Part shown: positions 26,110 through 35,289 of the stretch, one piece after another
Layout: each line of letters begins with the position of its first letter
How positions within the stretch are numbered: position 1 is the stretch's first letter
Origin: Actinomycetota bacterium
GTDB lineage: Bacteria > Actinomycetota > Acidimicrobiia > Spongiisociales > UBA4744
Length of the DNA: 64,000 bases
Reading direction: 5' to 3'
Assembly (NCBI GenBank): GCA_013152275.1
Contig: JAADGS010000030.1
Coordinates: 1 to 64,000, forward strand
Position numbers and translations under genes: made by a program
Notes under the pieces: model-generated
The model's database searches: none
Told to the model about the DNA's origin: nothing
The model's input: the letters and a program-made list of their open reading frames with translations, nothing else

Positions 26110-26925
26110 ATGTGTGTGCATACGAACAACATATCGGAAGGGCAGACAGTCACGGCAATCGAACGGGCTGCCGACGTACTGACCCTCTTCGCGAACTCGG
26201 ACTCACCAACACTGGGAGTCACCGAGATCGCCCATCATCTCGAACTCTCCAAGGCGGTCGTCCATCGAATCCTCACGTCGCTCCGCCACAAGGCGTATGT
26301 GGATCTCGATGAGAAGACGCGGCGGTACTCGCTGGGACCTGCTGCACTGAATCTGGGCCTTTCCCACATGCAGCGCCTGGATGTGCGAACCGTCGCCCGT
26401 CCGTTCATGCAGAGCCTCTCGGACGCAACCGGGGAGACAGCGACACTCTCGATTCACAGCGGCGCCCACCGAACCTACGTCGATCAGATCACGCCGCCGC
26501 GTGAAGTCAAGATGACCGTGCAGCTGGGAAGGCCGTTCCCGCTCCATGCAGGTGCCTCGTCGAGAGCTTTTCTCGCGTCCGACGATGAGCGAGAGGCATA
26601 CCTGGACCACGGCAACCTGGAAAGGCTCACCGAGCACACGATCACCGATCAAGAACGTCTGCGTGAACTCATGCGCCAGATCCGCGCGCAAGGATATGCG
26701 ACGTCCAGCGGCGAGCGCCAGCCCGGTGCGTCATCGGTTGCTGCGCCCGTGTTCGATCACGAGGGTCGACCGGTCGCCGTGATGAGTGTGTGCGGCCCGG
26801 CCGAACGGTTCGCCGGTGAAGTCGAAGCCGCAACCACCCTGCTGCTGGCAGCCACCACGTCGGTTTCAGAGGAACTCGGATACCGGCCATCTCGTGCTGA
26901 AGGAGGAACCAATGTCCACATATGA
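26110..26925 (+). CDS. IclR-family transcriptional regulator
   Basis: A 271-residue regulator. N-terminal winged helix (AIERAADVLTLFANS...LGVTEIAHHLELSKAVVHRILTSL, residues about 15-75) and C-terminal IclR effector domain (GETATLSIHSGAHRTYVDQI, GASSRAFLA, GYATSSGERQPGASSVAAPVFD). ATG 26110 has a GGAGGAG box 12-18 nt upstream; GTG codons nearby are alternatives. It overlaps the hydantoinase gene by 14 nt, so regulator and enzyme are co-transcribed. Operator copies at its own promoter and at two promoters of the neighbouring catabolic genes make it the likely local repressor, relieved by a pathway acid. Confidence 0.9.
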   Translation: MCVHTNNISEGQTVTAIERAADVLTLFANSDSPTLGVTEIAHHLELSKAVVHRILTSLRHKAYVDLDEKTRRYSLGPAALNLGLSHMQRLDVRTVARPFMQSLSDATGETATLSIHSGAHRTYVDQITPPREVKMTVQLGRPFPLHAGASSRAFLASDDEREAYLDHGNLERLTEHTITDQERLRELMRQIRAQGYATSSGERQPGASSVAAPVFDHEGRPVAVMSVCGPAERFAGEVEAATTLLLAATTSVSEELGYRPSRAEGGTNVHI

Positions 26926-28345
26926 CCTACTCATCAGAGGCGGAACGCTGGTGACCGCCGAACAAGATGGCATCGCCGCTGATATCGGCGTCAAAGGAGG
27001 CCGGGTGGCCGCCATCGCCGACCACCTGCCAACTGATCAGGCCGAGAAGGTCGTTGATGCGTCAGGGCATGTCGTGCTCCCGGGTGGAGTCGACCCTCAC
27101 TTCCACATAGGGATCTACCAGCCGGTCGAGCAAGACGCGTTCCATGAGACCCAGTCCTCGTTGGTCGGTGGCGTCACGACGGTGGTCAGCTACTTCCGGA
27201 CCGGCAGCCACTACCTCGACAAGACCGGTTCGTACGAGGACATCTTCCCCGAAGTGATCGACAAGACCGCCGGTCACGCTCACACCGACTTTGGCTACCA
27301 CCTCGCTCCGATGACCAAGGAGCAGGTGGGCGAGATCGACCGGCTCGCCGGGGAAGACGGGGTGCCCTCGTTCAAGCTGTACATGTTCTACAAGGGCCTG
27401 AACCTGGCTGCCGACTCCACCGACGCGGGCACCTACACGATGGCCGGCAGCTACGACCTCGGTCACGAGTACGCCGTCATGGAGGCGATCAGTGCCGCCA
27501 ACGACAAGTACGCAGACCGGCGTGTCTCCCTATCGATCCACTGTGAGCAGTCCGAGCTGCTCACGTTCTTCATCGACCGGGTCCGCAGCAAGGGGAACCC
27601 TCAGAGTCTCGCCGACTGGAGCGCCGGCCGGCCGCCGCTGAGCGAACGCGTCGCCATCGAGGAAACGGTCGCTCTTGCCGCGGCAACCGGATGCCCCATC
27701 AATCTGCTGCATCTCTCCTCTCGAGAGGCTCTCGAGACGGCCGTGGAGGCCCGCAAGGCCCATCCTCACATGGATATCCATCTGGAGACAACACTGCACT
27801 TCCTCGCCCTCTCGAACGACAAGGTGACCGGGTTGGGCGGCAAGGTGAATCCACCACTGCGCACCGCCGACGACATCGAGGCACTGTGGGAAGGCGTGCG
27901 CGACGGATGGATCAGCTGGGTCGGTTCCGACCATGCGTGCTGCATGATGGAGCAGAAGGGCAACGACCTGTGGCACGCCCTGCCGGGCTTCGGCGGGACC
28001 GGGCTTCTCTACCCCGTACTCCTGAGCGAGGGATATCACAAGCGGGACATTCCCCTTTCTCGCATCGTTCAGATCGCTTCGACGACCAGCGCGAAGGCGT
28101 ATGGCTTGTACCCGAGAAAAGGGACGATCGCGGTCGGCAGCGACGCCGATTTCGCCATCGTCGACCTCGATCTCGAACAGACCGTGACAACCGGGATGCT
28201 CCTGTCGGCCCAAGACCACACCCCGTTCGCAGGTGTAGACGTCAAAGGCTGGCCGACGACAACGATCCTGCGTGGCAAGGTCATCTATCAGGACGGCAAG
28301 GTCATGGGACCTCCCATCGGGCGCTTCATCAAGCGTCCGGTCTGA
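26912..28345 (+). CDS. dihydropyrimidinase/hydantoinase-type cyclic amidohydrolase
   Basis: A 477-residue amidohydrolase. The binuclear zinc site is complete: DPHFHIG (HxH, residues about 60-64), the carboxylated Lys in PSFKLYMFYKG, SIHCEQ, LLHLSS and the Asp in GSDHACC. Family members open dihydropyrimidine, hydantoin, cyclic imide or tetrahydro-oxonicotinate rings at a C-N amide bond. ATG 26912 follows an AGGAGG box by 5 nt. It is coupled to the IclR gene and convergent with the flavoprotein gene. It is the probable entry enzyme of the island; which ring it opens is not readable from the sequence. Confidence 0.88.
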   Translation: MSTYDLLIRGGTLVTAEQDGIAADIGVKGGRVAAIADHLPTDQAEKVVDASGHVVLPGGVDPHFHIGIYQPVEQDAFHETQSSLVGGVTTVVSYFRTGSHYLDKTGSYEDIFPEVIDKTAGHAHTDFGYHLAPMTKEQVGEIDRLAGEDGVPSFKLYMFYKGLNLAADSTDAGTYTMAGSYDLGHEYAVMEAISAANDKYADRRVSLSIHCEQSELLTFFIDRVRSKGNPQSLADWSAGRPPLSERVAIEETVALAAATGCPINLLHLSSREALETAVEARKAHPHMDIHLETTLHFLALSNDKVTGLGGKVNPPLRTADDIEALWEGVRDGWISWVGSDHACCMMEQKGNDLWHALPGFGGTGLLYPVLLSEGYHKRDIPLSRIVQIASTTSAKAYGLYPRKGTIAVGSDADFAIVDLDLEQTVTTGMLLSAQDHTPFAGVDVKGWPTTTILRGKVIYQDGKVMGPPIGRFIKRPV

Positions 28346-28360
28346 ACAGATCCCGCAGCT

Positions 28361-29728
28361 TCAACCAGACTGCCCGACCGATCGCCCGGCGAGATAGCCA
28401 AGACCGAGAGCAGACAGGAGACCGTTGCCGGCAAGGTAACCCTCCGCGCCATGGCCAGAGATGCCGACGGCAGCCCCTCCGGCAGCGTACAGTCCATGAA
28501 TCGGGGACCCGCCACGAAGAACCCTGGCGTTGTCGTCGACCCGCAGACCGCCCTGGGTGTGGAACAGGGCGCCGGTCACCTTCACCGCGGCGAATGGCGC
28601 CTCCAGCGGGGCCTCCCAGTCGGTGCGCCCAAACGGGTCCTTCACCCGACCCCGGGATGCCTTGTCTGCCTCGGCGATGGTCGCACCGAGCACGGCAGCG
28701 TCGACATCGATCACTTCGGCGAGTGCGCCGACATCTTCGGCCCATCGGACCGCTCCGACCTCAAGGAGGTCGTCGTAGTCTTTGAACACTCGACAGGCCC
28801 TGTCGATACGACCGTCAAAGATCACCCACGCCTCTCCGCCGGGCTGTCGCAGGACTTGCACCGCATACTCGGAGTATCCTGTCGGCTCGTTCCCGAAACG
28901 ACGGCCCAGAGCGTTGACGAGGAACCCTCCGTGCATCACCACCGCCCAGGTCACCAGCACCCCGTGTGGAGTCGCAACCGAGCCATGTCCCTGATAGGCA
29001 TCGAGGCATGCCGTGTCCGCGCCCACCATCGCACCGATCGAAAGGGCATCTCCTGTCGAACCGTCTCCACCGAAGTACAGACCACTCTCGATCTCAGGAA
29101 TGAAACGGTGTACGAGCTCCGGCACGGCCCCAAAGCCATTGGTCGCCAACACGAGCGAACCGGTGCGGATCACCTCATGGCCGCCATCGGGCGTCTCTGC
29201 CTCCACACTCGCAAGGGCACCTGCTTCGAGCTGTACCCCGGTGACACGCATGGGCACGATCACCGTGATCTCCTCGGAGCACTTCACGGCCTCGAGCAGG
29301 TGCCGGTGCAACGTTCTGCCTGCACGATCAGGCACGGCATGACAGCGATCACGTGAGTGGCCCGGATAATGAAAGTCTGTGACGAGACTCAGCGGCACCT
29401 CCAGGTTGTCGGCCATCCACACAACCAACTCGGGTGCGACGTTCGTCAGCGCTCTCGCGACGATCGGATCCGCACTCCCCTTCGTCTTGCGCATGATGTC
29501 GTCATAGAAGCGTTCCGGTGAGTCATCGATGCCCGCCGCCGCCTGCCAACGGCTGCCCGCGGCGGGAACCATGGCGGTGCTCATCGACGTGTTCGAGCCG
29601 AACCGAAAGGTCTCCTTGGCCTCAAGCAGCGCCACGGACTTGCCTGCTTCCGCTGCCGCCAGCGATGCAGCGAGTCCGGCCGCCCCGGCTCCGGCCACGA
29701 CGACGTCGACATCGACCGATGGGCTCAT
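28361..29728 (-). CDS. FAD-dependent dehydrogenase of the fumarate reductase/succinate dehydrogenase flavoprotein family
   Basis: A 455-residue flavoprotein with an N-terminal FAD motif (VVVAGAGAAGLAASLAAAEAG), ETFRFGSNTSMSTAMVPAAG, and the C-terminal IHGLYAAGGAAVGISGHGAEGYLAGNG that closes the FAD site. It resembles FAD_binding_2 proteins such as tricarballylate dehydrogenase, KstD and urocanate reductase. ATG 29728 (MSPSVDVDV) overlaps the racemase stop by 4 nt; a longer frame exists but homology starts here. It would introduce or reduce a C=C bond next to a carboxylate. Last gene of the transporter operon. Confidence 0.82.
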   Translation of the reverse strand: MSPSVDVDVVVAGAGAAGLAASLAAAEAGKSVALLEAKETFRFGSNTSMSTAMVPAAGSRWQAAAGIDDSPERFYDDIMRKTKGSADPIVARALTNVAPELVVWMADNLEVPLSLVTDFHYPGHSRDRCHAVPDRAGRTLHRHLLEAVKCSEEITVIVPMRVTGVQLEAGALASVEAETPDGGHEVIRTGSLVLATNGFGAVPELVHRFIPEIESGLYFGGDGSTGDALSIGAMVGADTACLDAYQGHGSVATPHGVLVTWAVVMHGGFLVNALGRRFGNEPTGYSEYAVQVLRQPGGEAWVIFDGRIDRACRVFKDYDDLLEVGAVRWAEDVGALAEVIDVDAAVLGATIAEADKASRGRVKDPFGRTDWEAPLEAPFAAVKVTGALFHTQGGLRVDDNARVLRGGSPIHGLYAAGGAAVGISGHGAEGYLAGNGLLSALGLGYLAGRSVGQSG

Positions 29729-30381
29729 TCCGTCCTTCTCACGACGAGATGGCGTCGAGCAGCCAAAGCCAGCAGTTCGAGCGCAAGAGCGGTCGGATCG
29801 ATGACCGTCGGCCCCTGGGAGGGCTGTACCTCCACGGCCGAGCACCCGTTGATGACCGAGTCGACGTTGTGTGCCTTCAACTCGTCAAGAGCAGCCGCGA
29901 GGGCCCCATTCCATGTTTCGGTCCGGACGATGTCTTCGAGATCAAGATGCAGGACCTTCACCACGTCGAGATGCCCGCCCAACCCGAATGCTTCGATCCG
30001 TCCAGTCAGCTCGTTCGCGATGGCCGAAGTCCGGGTTACCGCTCCAAACGTGTGCCCCAGCGCGGCGAGGTAGCCGGCGGTCAGCTTCGTGATGCCGAAC
30101 ACGGGCACCGGCGCCTCGGAGGCCAGCCGCTCGAGAGCAGGATCGAGGACACAGTCGGGCAGGATCGCATCGTATCGTCGCGGGTCGGTGCGCATCGCCT
30201 CGTCGAATACCCACTGCTCGGATTCCCGGATCTGCTCTGCGCTCTCAAGCCGGTCGGGCCCCCCGGAGATGCTGACCAGTTCGATCTCCAGGGGCGGCGG
30301 GGCGAGCGCCGCGTAACGGGCCTGTCGGCGAACAAGTTCCTCGTTGGGGACCACGATCGGGGTAATCGCTCGTATGCGCAT
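29725..30381 (-). CDS. Asp/Glu/hydantoin racemase-family protein
   Basis: A 218-residue cofactor-independent racemase-fold protein. The two catalytic cysteines are in DCVLDPALE (near residue 78) and INGCSAVE (near residue 181), at the family positions, although the first context is DCVLD rather than the usual CFGD. ATG 30381 (MRIRAITPIV) is chosen by homology; the longer frame has no similarity. Next to a hydantoinase, racemisation of a hydantoin or decarboxylation of a malonate (arylmalonate decarboxylase shares the fold) are the two options. Two nt separate it from the PrpD gene. Confidence 0.82.
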   Translation of the reverse strand: MRIRAITPIVVPNEELVRRQARYAALAPPPLEIELVSISGGPDRLESAEQIRESEQWVFDEAMRTDPRRYDAILPDCVLDPALERLASEAPVPVFGITKLTAGYLAALGHTFGAVTRTSAIANELTGRIEAFGLGGHLDVVKVLHLDLEDIVRTETWNGALAAALDELKAHNVDSVINGCSAVEVQPSQGPTVIDPTALALELLALAARRHLVVRRTE

Positions 30382-30382
30382 G

Positions 30383-31738
30383 TCAGTCGACCTCCTCGAC
30401 GAGTACGGATAGTGGTTCGCGGGCCTGCGGAGCCTCCGGAAGTGCACGGACGATCGCCTCGAGATCCTCGGAAGCAGACGCTCCGATCAGGGCGGCCAGT
30501 TTGCTGCGAATCTCTCGCCAGCCCAGGGGACGGTGCGCCTCGGCTCCGATCGGGTTCTCGACTTCGGCCGTCCGGGCGGTCCCGTCGGCCAGATGCACCG
30601 TGACCCGGGCCCCGCGCCGTTCCGGCAGGCGACGTTCGAACTCTTCGGTTGCGCGGACCGACACTCTCGCCGCCAGAGCTTGCACCTGCGGGTCCGCCCG
30701 GTGTTCAGCATCCGTTGCCGCCGGACCGAAGCTCCCATCGCGCAGCATGACCGCCACGACATAGGGGATGGAGAACATGGCGGCCAACCGTGACGGCCAT
30801 TCGGTCCGGTTCAGGCTTGAAGCGATACTGTATGTTTCGACGTCGACCGACACGATCTGCGCGAGTTCCCACGGCTCGCGGAGCAGCTCGACCGCGTCGG
30901 CGGCGGAATGAGTATATGCGCATGCTGCGTGGCGCTTGAAGTAGCCATTGGAGATCTCGAATCGGACACCGAGATCGGCGATGAGTTCCTCGACGTCGAA
31001 TGATCCGAGAATCCTTCCGAGACTGTATACGGCCGTATCATCGGTGCGAGCAAGGCCTGCGGCAGCCATCCGGGCCGCAACGACTCCTGCAACGCCGGCG
31101 GCGCCCATCCAGGTGTTGCGAATCAGATTCCCGGTGAACGCAGACTCGAACGGTGCCGCCAGCACCAATCCAGACGCGGCATCGAGTCCGGCGGCAGTCT
31201 GCTCGGCGTCGAGCCCCAACAAGCGGGCGGCCGCTGCTGCGGCTCCAGCGGACCCCCAGTTGCCATGCGGATGGACTCCCGGGTGCAGCCGGGTGGCGCG
31301 ACCATAACGAGCGGCGATCTCGTATCCGGCCAGAAACGCCGTCAACCACTGTTTTCCGGACGGCGCGGTCTCGAAGCCCAACGCCAACGCTGCCGGGAGC
31401 ACATGGCCGGCAGGATGTCCTCGCGCGAACTTGCTGCCCTCGTCGAGTTCGAGACAGCAGATGGCCATCGCGTTGATCCAGACAGACGGCTCCGTCGCCA
31501 TGGTCCGCCCCAACCCGACCAGGGGAACCGGCCCCTGCGTGACCCAACGGTCGGCGAAGCGGGCGACCTCGGATGTCCTCGCTCCCGCTGCAGCGACTCC
31601 GAGAGTGTCATAGAGAACGAGCAGCGTCCGATCCTGAATGCTCGGTGGCGTCTCCTCCCACCTGAGCTGCGAGACAAACGATCCCAGGCTCCGCAACGCG
31701 TTCGTGACCTCTCTGCCCATTCGTTGCTTTTCACCCAT
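30383..31738 (-). CDS. MmgE/PrpD-family protein, first copy
   Basis: A 451-residue protein of the 2-methylcitrate dehydratase family. The N-terminal helical domain includes CCLELDEGSKFARGHPAGHVLPAALAL, the family's Asp-rich/HPA motif, and HPGVHPHGNWGSAGAAAAAARLLGL. Relatives dehydrate methylcitrate, decarboxylate cis-aconitate, or epimerise iminodisuccinate; the family acts on branched di- and tricarboxylates. It is 57 nt downstream of the livF-like gene. It shares only family-level similarity with the second copy at 38534-39931, so the two likely do different steps. Confidence 0.82.
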   Translation of the reverse strand: MGEKQRMGREVTNALRSLGSFVSQLRWEETPPSIQDRTLLVLYDTLGVAAAGARTSEVARFADRWVTQGPVPLVGLGRTMATEPSVWINAMAICCLELDEGSKFARGHPAGHVLPAALALGFETAPSGKQWLTAFLAGYEIAARYGRATRLHPGVHPHGNWGSAGAAAAAARLLGLDAEQTAAGLDAASGLVLAAPFESAFTGNLIRNTWMGAAGVAGVVAARMAAAGLARTDDTAVYSLGRILGSFDVEELIADLGVRFEISNGYFKRHAACAYTHSAADAVELLREPWELAQIVSVDVETYSIASSLNRTEWPSRLAAMFSIPYVVAVMLRDGSFGPAATDAEHRADPQVQALAARVSVRATEEFERRLPERRGARVTVHLADGTARTAEVENPIGAEAHRPLGWREIRSKLAALIGASASEDLEAIVRALPEAPQAREPLSVLVEEVD

Positions 31739-31795
31739 CGCTCACCTCCGATTCAGCACGCCCGCCGGCACCGATGACCCGTGGTGCGACCGTCG

Positions 31796-32497
31796 TCACA
31801 TCCCCAAGTACGCCGACCGGACCCGATCGTTGCCCAGCAGTTGCTCACCCGTTCCCTCGATGACAACGTGTCCGCTTTCCAGCACATAGCCTCTGTCACA
31901 GATCTGTAGAGCATGCACGGCGTTCTGCTCAACGAGTACCACGGTGACCCCACGCCGGCTGATATCACGCACAACGTCGAAGATGCCGGCCACGAGTATG
32001 GGCGCCAGGCCCAACGAGGGCTCGTCGAGCATGAGCAGCTTCGGACGCGCCATGAGTGCCCGGCCGATCGCCAGCATCTGCTGTTCACCTCCGCTGAGCG
32101 TCCCAGCCTCCTGACATCGGCGCTCCTCGAGACGGGGGAAAATCTCCAGGACTTCTTTCAGGGTCTCGGTCTGCCGAGATCTCCCCCGTCGATATGCCCC
32201 CATGGCAAGGTTCTCGGCCACCGTGAGTCCCGGGAACAGCTTTCTCGCTTCCGGCACCTGAATGAGCCCGTGCTCAACAATGCGGCGAGGTCTCCACGTG
32301 TGAATAGGGTTCCCTTCATACGTAATGGTTCCACTCGTAGGTCGCATGAGACCCGACACCGTCCTCATCGTTGTCGTCTTGCCGGCACCATTTGCGCCGA
32401 TGAGCGCGACCACTTCCCCCTCACTCACCCGTAGCGAGACTCCGTGGAGGACCTCCAGGTCGCCGTAGCCGGCGTGAAGCGCGTCAATCTCCAGCAA
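31796..32497 (-). CDS. livF: branched-chain amino acid-type ABC transporter ATPase (LivF)
   Basis: A 233-residue ATPase, the normal LivF length: GANGAGKTTTMRT (Walker A), AGTLSGGEQQMLAIGRALM (signature), LLMLDEPSLGLAP (Walker B), VVLVEQN (switch His replaced by the LivF-type VEQN). TTG 32497 (LLEIDALHAGYGDLEVLHG) is chosen as start because it fits family length; it lies inside the livG stop region, a 14-nt overlap. The frame extends upstream only as shadow of livG. Works with livG, livH, livM and the binding protein. Confidence 0.88.
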   Translation of the reverse strand: MLEIDALHAGYGDLEVLHGVSLRVSEGEVVALIGANGAGKTTTMRTVSGLMRPTSGTITYEGNPIHTWRPRRIVEHGLIQVPEARKLFPGLTVAENLAMGAYRRGRSRQTETLKEVLEIFPRLEERRCQEAGTLSGGEQQMLAIGRALMARPKLLMLDEPSLGLAPILVAGIFDVVRDISRRGVTVVLVEQNAVHALQICDRGYVLESGHVVIEGTGEQLLGNDRVRSAYLGM

Positions 32498-33218
32498 TCT
32501 GGAACTCCTGACCGAGGTACGCGTCGATGACGGCCTGATTCCGAGCGATTGCGCCGGGCACTCCGACAGCGAGCACCTCCCCGTGGTGCAGGACCGCAAT
32601 CCGGTCCGAAACCGACATCATGGCCGCCATGACATGTTCGATGACAAGGATGGAGATGCCCTTGCTCCGAATCTCGCGCACGATCTCCACCATCTCGGCA
32701 CCCTCTGTGGGAGTCAAGCCCGCCATGACTTCGTCGAGGAGCAGCAGCGTCGGTTCCGTCGCCAACGCTCGAGCGAGCTCGAGGCGCTTGCGAGCCGCCA
32801 GCGTCAACGACGAGGCCGGCATCTGCATCATGGAGTCGAGTCCTACAAAGTGGATCACCTCACTTGCCTTACGCCGAGCGTCGGCCGGGTCACGAACGCG
32901 CAGGAATGCCCCCACCATGACATTGGAAAGCACACTGAGCTGCCCGAAAGGCTTCACCACCTGGAACGTGCGCGCGATGCCCCGTTCCGCGACCGTGAAG
33001 GCGGGGAGCCCGACCAGCGAATCTCCCCTGAATCGAATCTCGCCACGGTCGGTCCGGATAGCGCCGCTGATCAGGTTGAAGAGAGTGGTCTTGCCGGCTC
33101 CGTTCGGACCGATGAGGCCGAGGATCTCGCCTTCGTTCAGGTCGAGGCTGACATTCTTCACGGCTTGAAGCCCTCCGAAGGACTTCGAGATGTTCCGGAC
33201 TTCAAGGAGGACACTCAT
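32484..33218 (-). CDS. livG: branched-chain amino acid-type ABC transporter ATPase (LivG)
   Basis: A 244-residue ATPase: GPNGAGKTTLFNLISG (Walker A), SLTLAARKRLELARAL (signature without LSGG, common in LivG-like proteins), LLLLDEVMAGL (Walker B), VIEHVM (switch). ATG 33218 overlaps the livM stop by 4 nt. The longer frame upstream is a shadow of livM. Confidence 0.88.
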   Translation of the reverse strand: MSVLLEVRNISKSFGGLQAVKNVSLDLNEGEILGLIGPNGAGKTTLFNLISGAIRTDRGEIRFRGDSLVGLPAFTVAERGIARTFQVVKPFGQLSVLSNVMVGAFLRVRDPADARRKASEVIHFVGLDSMMQMPASSLTLAARKRLELARALATEPTLLLLDEVMAGLTPTEGAEMVEIVREIRSKGISILVIEHVMAAMMSVSDRIAVLHHGEVLAVGVPGAIARNQAVIDAYLGQEFQIAGD

Positions 33219-34246
33219 CGTTCCATCCTCGTTCGGATGCGTCGAACAACACCAACGACACCCTCCGGTGCGAAAATGATCACGACGATGAGAAACGCCC
33301 CGAACAGCATCCCGTCCAGTCCGTTGACACCCTGCAAGAAGCTCAGAAACGCGGGCGGCTGCCGGACGAGTGTGCGGGTCCCTTCTCCGAGAACCGCCAG
33401 GACGCCCGCTCCGACGAGGGGCCCCCAGATCGTGCCCACGCCGCCCACTATGGGACGCAGCAGAATCTGCACGGACACGAGCGCGCCGAAGGCGAGATCC
33501 GGGTCGATGAAGAGGAAATACTGCACATAGAAACCGCCGGCAAGAGCGGTGAAGAACCCGCTCAAGGCCACGGCCAAGAGCTTGTACTTGAGAGGATCCA
33601 CTCCCAGGGCAGCCGCTGCATCCTCGTCGTCCCGTATGGCGACCATGTAGTGGCCGGCTCGTGACCGCACCATCCACACGGTGGCCGCCAATGCCAGTGC
33701 CAAAAGCAGGAGAATGACGAAATAGGAGTTGCGTTGGGTGTTCTCGAACTGGAACCTGGCCCAGTCATCACCCCCCACCAACGGGATATGAATACCGATC
33801 GCCTTGTTGATGAACGACGAACCACTGGCAAGCAGACGCAACATCTCAGCGAACGCGAACGTGGCAAGTGCGAAGTACGCACCCCTGAGCTTGTACCGAA
33901 ACGAGAGATACCCGGTCACAAGACCGAAGACGGCGGCCAATGCTCCACCGATCAGCAGCCCGACCCAAGGCGACAGCAAGTACTTCGTGAGCAGAACTGC
34001 CACCGTGTATGCGCCGATACCGAAGTAGGCGGCGTGTCCGAATGAGAATTGACCCGCGTAGCCACCCATCATGTTCCAGCCGGTTCCCATGAGAGCGAAC
34101 ATCAGTGCCACGGTCGCAACGGTGAGCGCAAAACGCGAAAGGAAGAACGGTAGAAGGGCGAGCAGTATCACGACGATCACCAGCGCACGAACGTCCTGTG
34201 ATCCGATCCGGACGGGATTCATGAGACGCTTCATGAAACGATTCAT
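33215..34246 (-). CDS. livM: branched-chain amino acid-type ABC transporter permease (LivM)
   Basis: A 343-residue polytopic membrane protein with the family motifs GYAGQFSFGHAAYFGIGAYT and LALSGFFTALAGGFY-like sequence, ending FAPEGVVGVVRR. About nine to ten hydrophobic segments. Forms the channel with livH; overlaps it by 4 nt. Confidence 0.9.
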   Translation of the reverse strand: MNRFMKRLMNPVRIGSQDVRALVIVVILLALLPFFLSRFALTVATVALMFALMGTGWNMMGGYAGQFSFGHAAYFGIGAYTVAVLLTKYLLSPWVGLLIGGALAAVFGLVTGYLSFRYKLRGAYFALATFAFAEMLRLLASGSSFINKAIGIHIPLVGGDDWARFQFENTQRNSYFVILLLLALALAATVWMVRSRAGHYMVAIRDDEDAAAALGVDPLKYKLLAVALSGFFTALAGGFYVQYFLFIDPDLAFGALVSVQILLRPIVGGVGTIWGPLVGAGVLAVLGEGTRTLVRQPPAFLSFLQGVNGLDGMLFGAFLIVVIIFAPEGVVGVVRRIRTRMER

Positions 34247-35265
34247 GTCCGGCTCCCGAACAGACCCTCGGGGCGGAGCAACAACACGAGAATGAACAGC
34301 GCGAAAACCCCAATCAGTTTGGACGATCCAGGAACAAAGAGCTGAGTGAGTTCCTGTGTCAGCCCAATGAGAAACCCTCCCGCGAGGGCACCCTGGATGC
34401 TGCCCATGCCGCCGAGGACAACCACGACGAACGCGATGATGTTGAATGTCTCACCGGCAGTGGGGCTCACGAAGAAGAACGGCAGAATCAGAGAGCCTGC
34501 TGCGCCGACGCTCGCCGCTCCGATCCCGAAGGTGATCAGGTAGATACGTCGAACGTCGATTCCCACCAACTCGGCCCCTTCGGGATCCTGAGCCGCTGCG
34601 CGAATGGCGGTACCGAGTGGCGTACGTTGCATCAGAAGGAAGAGACCGCCGGCCAAGAGCAACGACACAATGAAGGCTATGGCTTTGGGAAGCGTCACGA
34701 CCGCCCCGAATATCCGGAGCGGAAAGTCGATCGCAAGCGGACCTAACGCAAGCGCGCCAGACGCATAGGGAAGCTCGATCGATCGGGGAGTACCGCTGAA
34801 GAGCACGAGGAGCAGATTCTGGATGAACAGCGCCAAACCCAATGTCAGCAAGAGCTGGTTGTGCAATGGCGCGTCCATCACCGGGTTGATGATCGTTGCC
34901 TGGATCACCACTCCGATGATGAACAGAAGCGGAATCGTGACCAGCATCGCCACGTAGGGATCAATCCCGTAGGACCTCACCAGCACGAATGCTGCATACA
35001 TGGCAACGCTCATCAGGGCGCCATGAGCGAAGTTGATGATATCGAGCACCCCGAACACGAGACTGAGACCCATCGACACGAGGCTGTAGACACTTCCGAT
35101 GAGAAGCCCACTCACGACCGCCTGGACGAAGATCGTGTGGTGTAACTCCCACCACCCGGTCCCCCAGGCGAGCAACGCGAGCACCGCCACACCAAAGACA
35201 ACGAGGGCGATCCGGAGGAGGATTCCTCCGGATCGCCCTCGCGTCTCAACAGTCGTTTCCGCCAC
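34243..35265 (-). CDS. livH: branched-chain amino acid-type ABC transporter permease (LivH)
   Basis: A 340-residue polytopic membrane protein. The LivH hallmark GLLIGSVYSLVSMGLSLVFGVLDIINFAHG is split here into recognisable parts, and GTAIRAAAQDPEGAELVGID is the cytoplasmic loop that contacts the ATPases. It is 24 nt downstream of the binding-protein gene. Confidence 0.9.
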   Translation of the reverse strand: MAETTVETRGRSGGILLRIALVVFGVAVLALLAWGTGWWELHHTIFVQAVVSGLLIGSVYSLVSMGLSLVFGVLDIINFAHGALMSVAMYAAFVLVRSYGIDPYVAMLVTIPLLFIIGVVIQATIINPVMDAPLHNQLLLTLGLALFIQNLLLVLFSGTPRSIELPYASGALALGPLAIDFPLRIFGAVVTLPKAIAFIVSLLLAGGLFLLMQRTPLGTAIRAAAQDPEGAELVGIDVRRIYLITFGIGAASVGAAGSLILPFFFVSPTAGETFNIIAFVVVVLGGMGSIQGALAGGFLIGLTQELTQLFVPGSSKLIGVFALFILVLLLRPEGLFGSRT

Positions 35266-35289
35266 GAACGCTCCTCTGGCGCGGGGTTG